This document shows, one piece after another, positions 58,300 through 64,000 of a stretch of DNA of 64,000 bases. Positions within the stretch are counted from its first letter, which is position 1. Every line of letters starts with the position of its first letter. Origin of the DNA: Polydactylus sextarius (Eukaryota; Chordata; Actinopteri; Polynemidae); contig CM028931.1 in the NCBI GenBank assembly GCA_016801845.1, positions 6,345,563-6,409,562 on the forward strand, read 5' to 3'. Below the pieces are notes generated by a model. The model searched no databases. It was not told the origin of the DNA and saw only the letters and a list, made by a program, of their open reading frames with translations. A program made the translations under genes and the position numbers.

Positions 58300-58795
58300 A
58301 GTTAGTTGCATTTTTGATTGGGGATTGAGCATTACCAAGAAACAGTTGATACTGGGGGATTTTGAAGTGGCGAGACTCTGACTCATCCAGTTCAGGACCT
58401 CCAGATGGATAGTTATTCAAGGGCTAACTTTCACCATGCCCACTCAATAACGTCCAAGGCACTTATCCATTCTCAGGTTGAGAAGGTGGTGCTGTCATTT
58501 GGGATAAATTGCAGGGCACAGAGAGCCAGAGAAACTGCCATGAAACAGCTGCAGTCAGCAGTCAGGAAAGCTAAAAAACAGTTCCTATACTCTGAGATCT
58601 GGATCCCATTGATCAACTACACCAACCTTTTGCCCACGGAGGAGCAGAACACCTTGCAATTGATCAATGGTCACATCACATGCCATACATCCCTCCACTC
58701 CTGAGGGGTCTTTTCCACACAGACGTTGGACATGATCCACTGGACACGTGAAACTGCCCTGAAACACCAGAGCTCGTTTTTATTCCTCAGCCCCC
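58300..58795 (+). pseudogene. retroelement SGNH-esterase-like domain, copy 2 (broken)
   Basis: The pieces are TKKQLILGDFEVARL (about 58335-58380, with block I serine changed: GDF for GDS), ANFHHAHSITSKALIHSQVE with KVVLSFGINCRAQRARETAM (58420-58545; block III G-I-N), then KQFLYSEIWIPLINYTNLLP. In another frame follows TQTLDMIHWTRETALKH (58718-58768), whose D-x-I-H-W supplies block V. Copies 1 and 2 are colinear. At least two frameshifts and the lost serine mean that no active enzyme is made from this copy. Confidence 0.6.
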
Positions 58796-59099
58796 TGTAG
58801 ACCCAGCGGCAAAGGGGAATGAAGGGCTTGGACCTTTGATTTTTACGAATGTGTTGGGGTTGGCCAAGTGATTTCAGCTCTCTGCAGTGCAGGAGACACA
58901 CTTGCATGCCAACTATCGACATATACGAAGACCAGAAACAGCAACTGATATTGGACATGCAAAATTACCATAAAAAAAAAATACAATTAATTATGTATTT
59001 TAAAAATGTCAGTACATAGGTTAAATGAAGAGCATTTAAAAATTCATTTTGACCATATAGAGAGGAGCCAAGCTTAATATAAGTGAAGGCACTTTGGGA

Positions 59100-59710
59100 A
59101 TTGATGCATAACAAAAAATATAGTGATTAAGCCTGCGGATAAGGGTAGAGCATCTGTAATTTTAAGCAGAAAGCAATACATTTTTAAAGTTAAACAACCA
59201 AAATTAAATGCCCCAATATATGTAAAAACAATCTTTTAACAAATTTTGGATGAATTACACTTAAAGAAATCTGAAAAATACTTAAAATTAATTTCAAATG
59301 TAATGACTCCCACTTCAGTGTTCTGGCCTACACCAACATTTTCATGGCCAACTGAGAGAACAAAGCATTGGCCAAATACCCAATTACCTGCACTACCTGG
59401 ATGACATTTGGTGGATTTGGGTTGGTTCAAAGGACCAGTTTGAGATATACAGATTTAAACCACCCATGACCAATCTATTAAACTAAAATATACAATTGAG
59501 GAAAATAGTATTGATTTTTTTTTAGATGCCACAGTTTCAAAAAGCACCAATTTCATACAGAAAAATAAATTAGATATTGAAATTTATTTTAAAAGTGTAG
59601 ACACACTACTCTAAGACTTTGTACTGAACAGATTTAAAATTCAAATCAACTTCTAAGGGTTGTGCTCAGCTGGACACAGAAGAAATACTGCCGTCCTACG
59701 TTTATTAGTT
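59100..59710 (+). pseudogene. Penelope-like reverse transcriptase remnant, copy 2
   Basis: The plus strand reads IVIKPADKGRASVILSRKQY at about 59122-59181, matching the PADKG motif typical of Penelope-like reverse transcriptases. Then LPALPG.. text is out of frame, NYLHYLDDIWWIWVGSKDQF follows near 59382-59442, and SIKLKYTIEENSIDFFLDAT near 59474-59534. The central part with motif A is deleted. The sequence is AT-rich and full of stops. Confidence 0.65.
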
Positions 59711-61264
59711 GTAGGGTGCCAAGGGCTAACAGGTTTAACAGCGTCAGTGGATAATTAACCAGATATCACAACAGTGATAAAACTACACTTTAACTGGAGG
59801 GAGCCGGTGTCTCTCCAGCTCCCTCTCTTTTTGAACGTACTGTGGCCCATTATTTTTCACCAACATTTGCCAACATTAAAGAAAATGTGTTTTACGTTTA
59901 ACTTGTAAAACACATGTTAAGTTTCACCTTCAAAAGGTCGCTGGAAGACGTGATACAGGAAAGTATTCATTGCGCCACTTTTTATGTTACGGCCTTATTC
60001 CAAAATGGATTACATTAATTCTCTTTCTGCTCCACTTAAGCTGTGATGGAGCCTCAGACCTTTTCCCCTGTTCACACTGTAGCTTCTCTAGAGCTCTCAC
60101 ACCTTCACTGCTTGGTATTCTAGGTAACATGGGCATCATTGGGTCCATTAATAGGAGCTTTGGCCCCCCTAAAATATTCCTAACCCCCCCCTTATAATTA
60201 TGGGTGATTTTCTTTTTTTGATATTTGAAATGAACACAAACCAGCAAGAAAATGAGTCAAAATAAACAATAACAGGCCTACAAGTTGTCATTACAATTCC
60301 TAAACATACTCCTGGGGCTAAACCCACTCAATTCCTGAATCCTAGTGACTTCCCGAGTTCGCGAGAAGGACCAAGTGTGAACCCTAAGACTACCCTGAGC
60401 CAGAAGCTAGCCAGTCTCCTGACTTTATAAAAGTCAGTATTTCCAGCCCTCACAGCCCGGCTTGGTCCTTGATGGTAAATCGCCAGCCAGCCAAATCAAG
60501 TCTAGTCTCCTGGCTGACTGGAACTGAGGACACATTACAGAGTCTGGGGACCCTCCTTGAATCATGCAGGTAAACACATTCCTACAGACACACACAGAGG
60601 GAACACTCGTTTTAACACTTTCAAGTTTCAGGTCAGGTTCCAGGATTTGTATGATCTAAAAATACAATTATAGCATATGTAACATCCGCACGCATGTGTG
60701 TGACCTCATCTGTTACACAATCTCCTGGTGCTATGTACAGAAATCTCCCAATAGACTGTACCTTCAGGCAGACCAGCTATCACACACTCTGGCTGCCAGT
60801 TTGTTAATATATTTGTGGCATGTTTCCTTGAAGAAATTAGGATTTATTTCCACAGGGTGCTAGACATGATGAGTTGTTCAATACTTTTTGACAAGGTTGG
60901 TGACTCCTTTGCTCATTTCCAGGACAGTTTGCTCTCGCACATTGAAAAAAAAAACTAGGTTCACCAAATTTGAAAATGGATCATACATGCATTCTGTGAG
61001 CTGTAGCCCTACTGCCAAAATAAGAGCAAGTAGTGTCATTTATCCTGTGATGGAGTTCACTTCAAGTTGCACACATTTCAGATATGATTCAAAGTCCTTG
61101 CATACAAGATAATACATCTGTTTTGTTTTTACACGCTGGTGCAGTGAGTAAACCTTGGCGCCTTTATGCAGTTTGTATAGACTGCAGAGAAGATTTCCAT
61201 CAGCTTGAATGTGTGAACGCTGGTATGAATCACTCCAGCAGAGTGCCTTGGAGACCATCTCAGC
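59711..61264. other. intergenic, nothing recognised
   Basis: Non-coding sequence. The segment near 60040-60200 is pyrimidine-rich on one strand and may be a repeat fragment. No exon with protein similarity was seen. Confidence 0.4.
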
Positions 61265-61515
61265 TGCTTACGGGCCAAGGCAGGGTACACCCTGGACGGT
61301 CACAAGCTTGTTGTAGGGCCAGACAGACAACCATTCACACTCACACCTATGGGCAATTTAGCAAGCTCAGTTCACCTATCCCCCAAGGGATGCATGTTTT
61401 TGGTAGTGGTAGGAAACCCACGCAGACATGGGAAAAACATGCAAATTCCACACACCCTGCTCCCTTGAACCCAGGACCTTTTTGCTATGAGGCGAAAGCG
61501 CTAACCCCCGTGCCG
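61265..61515 (+). repeat. dispersed repeat R2, the longest copy
   Basis: It contains ggccaaggcagggtacaccc, ccagacagacaaccattcac, acacctatgggcaatttagc, gatgcatgtttttggtagtg, gaaacccacgcagacatggg and gcgaaagcgctaacccccgt. This is the best-preserved copy in the window and shows the full order of the family. It is non-coding. Confidence 0.65.
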
Positions 61516-61628
61516 CTGTTTTGTTTGTTTTAATTACATCTTTTTATTAGAGTCAACCAATCACCAAGTCAGGTAAATGTCCACAGCATGATTCAAAATC
61601 AGTTATTTTTCCTCTGAGGAGATTGCAG

Positions 61629-61845
61629 TCAATAAAATGACATCCATGTTGGGGGAGCCCCTTCGTAAGCTAAAGCAAGTGGGAAGGGACATCAGCTTCA
61701 TAAAGGAAGAACTGGCTGACATCAGAAGCAAAATCCAAGTCTGTGGGAGTCCTGAGATGACGGACCTGGCTCCAATCCAAGTTCCACTTGCCAATGAGGA
61801 AGAGTTTAACAATATGGAAGCCTCAGTGGAAAGTGATGAAACATG
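61629..61845 (+). CDS. candidate internal coding exon, possibly DUF4806-type protein
   Basis: An open segment sits between a good acceptor (ttgcag before 61629) and a donor (gtgagc after 61845), ending at phase 2. It encodes MTSMLGEPLRKLKQVGRDIS FIK.., a likely coiled coil (heptads through KLKQVGRDISFIKEELADIR), then IQVPLANEEEFNNMEASVES. The coiled coil followed by a P-L-x-x-x-E-E-L/F-x-x-M/L-E pattern is how many fish DUF4806 proteins begin their C-terminal domain (recalled, not searched). The downstream half of that domain was not found in the remaining 2.1 kb. It may be a gene that continues outside the window or a decayed copy. Confidence 0.4.
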
Positions 61846-63539
61846 GTGAGCATCTTTGTTTAGTTGTTGAAAGAGCACAAAACGAAAGGTCCATGAAAAC
61901 TGACCATAACTAAAAAACGTGCAACTCGTGATAAACGCAAAGATTTAGATAAAGATGTCTCATTATATACACTAAAGCGTTTTGCTGCATTGTGACTTCC
62001 TCAGTCAGTCATGTTAAACACAAATAAGCAAACCAATTATCAACCCATGCGTAACACACCTAAACTGGCTATTGAACATGCACCGCTGAAAGATTTGTGA
62101 GGAGAAAGTCTTCCATCAAACACTGATTAACAGCCTGCTATGTGTATATACCATGGGTGTCACCAAAAACCTGAAGACCATGATTTTAATGAAGTATTAT
62201 TATAAGTTACCTGTTTTCAGTATGATGTCAGAGCCACACTACAGTTAGTTTTTTTTTTTTTTTTAATTCAGTGTAAAAAAGTGACAAAACTCTAGTGCAT
62301 GGGGGTGGGGGGGTAGATGATGCAACTCAAAGAAAGTTGCATTATTTATTCATCCATCCATCCAGCTGACCGTTTTTAAAGTCTTGGCTGGAGCTGATCC
62401 CAGGAGACACGGAGAAAGAGGTGGCATTCACCTTGGACATGTTAGACACGCAACCACTCACGTTCTCACCCATGGACAGTTTAGAAACACTAACAACAAA
62501 ACGCTCTAAGTGTCCATCTGCTCTACTTTTACAAGTACCTGTTTCAAGCCTAGGAACTTAAAGGTGCAGTGGGTAAGTTTACAAAATTCTGGGAATTAGC
62601 TCTGCACACAAGGTAATGCATGCTAGAGTGCGTTAAGTTAGCGAATTAGCACAAATACTGTATCCACAGCAACCGGAGACTCACAACTAACATACTTGTT
62701 GTAAAAACTAGCCTGTTCAGAGTTGATATTAGACAGTTGGCACAGTTATAAAATTGTTAGAATGTTTTTCCTTCTACCTACTAGGGTCCAGTCTCGACAC
62801 TGAAGAATGCAACTAAAGGGAAACCGCAATGATCTTTTTTCCAGACTTTGTTTATTTTTAAGGCCATCAATCTAAAGGGTTTTCTCCAAAACTGGAGAAG
62901 TTATTTGTAACAAAAAACAGGTTAAGTTCCAGTACCGTGGAAAAAAAAAAAAATCTTGTTTCTAAATAAAAATAAATAAAATCACAGCATCAGTAAGCAC
63001 TGTCCCCTTTTCACTCCAGTATACACAAGCACAATCACTCCCATTTCTTGTGAACAATGCAACAATTTTAACATAATCATCCAATCTTCTATTGGATTTA
63101 TTTAAATACTGGCTGAAATAGTCAAACCAATTTGCTGAAAAGCTTCAACGCTTCAGGAAGCTTCATCTGGCCATCACCACAAATTACTCCAAAATTAGAA
63201 AACACATTACTAGTTCAATAACCCAGGCTAGTGGTCATAATTAAACATAAAGATGCCTCATTTTTATAAATTAAAAACTTCATTTTCATACCAGCTGCAC
63301 TTTCAGGTCTTTAACTGAGAGTTGTCATTTCCTGAGAAACCTCACTGAGATCTTCTTCTTGGTCCTATCCAAACTTTTCCCCTCACCATACGTCTGCTAC
63401 TGTTCTTGGTTTATTGGTGGATTACATCTTTTTGGTGCATACTGCAACCTGCTGTACAGGAGTGTGCAAAGTGACTTAGAAGGCTATCATGGCTGTCTGA
63501 AGTTCATACGGAAAAAAAGAAAAAATTATAGCTGCTGTG
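61846..63539. other. right-flank non-coding stretch with an R2 fragment
   Basis: It contains an R2 fragment at 62345-62500 (catccatccatccagctgac, agctgatcccaggagacacg), T and A runs at 62250-62265 and 62940-62953, and no exon recognised. The open frame at 63359-63568 has no domain features. Confidence 0.4.
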
Positions 63540-63945
63540 CAGCAATGGTCAGGGCTGGGCAATTTTAGGCAAAATTAGGCAATTCTGAGCAACAAGCAGA
63601 GCGTAGGAAGATGAAAAAATGGTTGCACTCTAGTGTGGATTTTCCATCAGTTGAGGCTGGAATTCATAATCTTCAACACCATGAACCATCCTCTACCTCA
63701 CCGAGCTAATTGACAAGTAGAAATGTCACATGTAGCTTCACAAACTTTGAGCATCTAAAGGCAGATTTCAAACAGCTGTCAAAAATTCAGTTATTAAGAC
63801 AAAAATCTGAAAAAGCACAAATTGCATTTAGACAGCATGGAGATGATGGTCATTTGTTTTAAAAAATGATTTACTGCCTCCATAAGTGAAAAACTGATGT
63901 TTAAAAATACATTTTTTTTTTTACCATTGACTGAAATTGTTTGCA
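63540..63945 (-). repeat. large dispersed repeat R3, copy 2, inverted relative to copy 1
   Basis: The plus strand reads ggtcagggctgggcaatttt, ttctgagcaacaagcagagc, atgtcacatgtagcttcaca, ggcagatttcaaacagctgt and gtgaaaaactgatgtttaaa. The reverse complement of each matches copy 1 at about 20750-21120 in the same order. The copy may continue past the right edge. Confidence 0.75.
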
Positions 63946-64000
63946 TAACAGTGAAATTCAAAATGATGTAAATAATTCAGTGTTTGAAATATTTTTCATC

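Noticed and set aside
1..64000. tRNA, rRNA or CRISPR structures
   Set aside because: No cloverleaf with A and B boxes, no rRNA-like conserved block and no regularly spaced direct repeats were seen. The periodic sequences are microsatellites.

Overview
This window is vertebrate nuclear DNA, most likely from a ray-finned (percomorph-type) fish. The genes are split into short exons with GT-AG introns. Long AT-rich intergenic stretches carry microsatellites and many degenerate interspersed repeats of kinds common in fish genomes. There are no operons, bacterial signals or CRISPR arrays. All gene models below were read by eye from splice sites, reading frame and remembered family sequence; no search was run.

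Region 1 (1-17.3 kb) is the 3' part of a tenascin-C gene on the plus strand. It holds the last half of FNIII repeat 4, FNIII 5, two single-exon FNIII repeats in the position of the alternatively spliced block, FNIII 6, 7 and 8 (each split over two exons), the C-terminal fibrinogen-like globe over six exons, the stop at 15887-15889 and a 3' UTR of about 1.4 kb. The first exon of FNIII 7 carries one base too many and shifts the reading frame.

Region 2 (17.4-19.4 kb) is a complete intronless beta-1,3-galactosyltransferase-family gene (319 residues, type II membrane protein), preceded by a CpG-rich stretch with a full CRE palindrome.

Region 3 (19.4-39.3 kb) is mostly non-coding. It contains a 1 kb repeat whose second copy lies inverted at the far right edge of the window, a decayed transposon with a Myb/SANT-like remnant, a CpG-rich promoter-like block with a splice donor at 25664, and three copies of a 0.6-0.7 kb inverted-repeat element counting the one inside the tenascin gene.

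Region 4 (39.4-47.0 kb) is a compact eight-exon protein kinase gene (316 residues) of the LIMK/TESK group. The model is complete and all catalytic motifs are present.

Region 5 (47-64 kb) is a graveyard of mobile elements: a LINE 3' end, a Penelope-type 3' end with a decayed hammerhead-like core, a transposon fragment with a Myb/SANT-like domain, and two tandem decayed retroelements that place an SGNH-esterase-like domain upstream of a Penelope-like reverse transcriptase. One isolated candidate coding exon, possibly DUF4806-type, lies at 61629-61845.

Tenascin-C is an extracellular matrix protein, the galactosyltransferase acts in the Golgi and the kinase is predicted to be cytoplasmic. Nothing in the sequence links the three functionally. 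The least ordinary observations are the FNIII 7 frameshift next to a poor acceptor, the esterase plus reverse transcriptase element, the very short LIMK/TESK-type kinase, and the element families with recognisable inverted ends.
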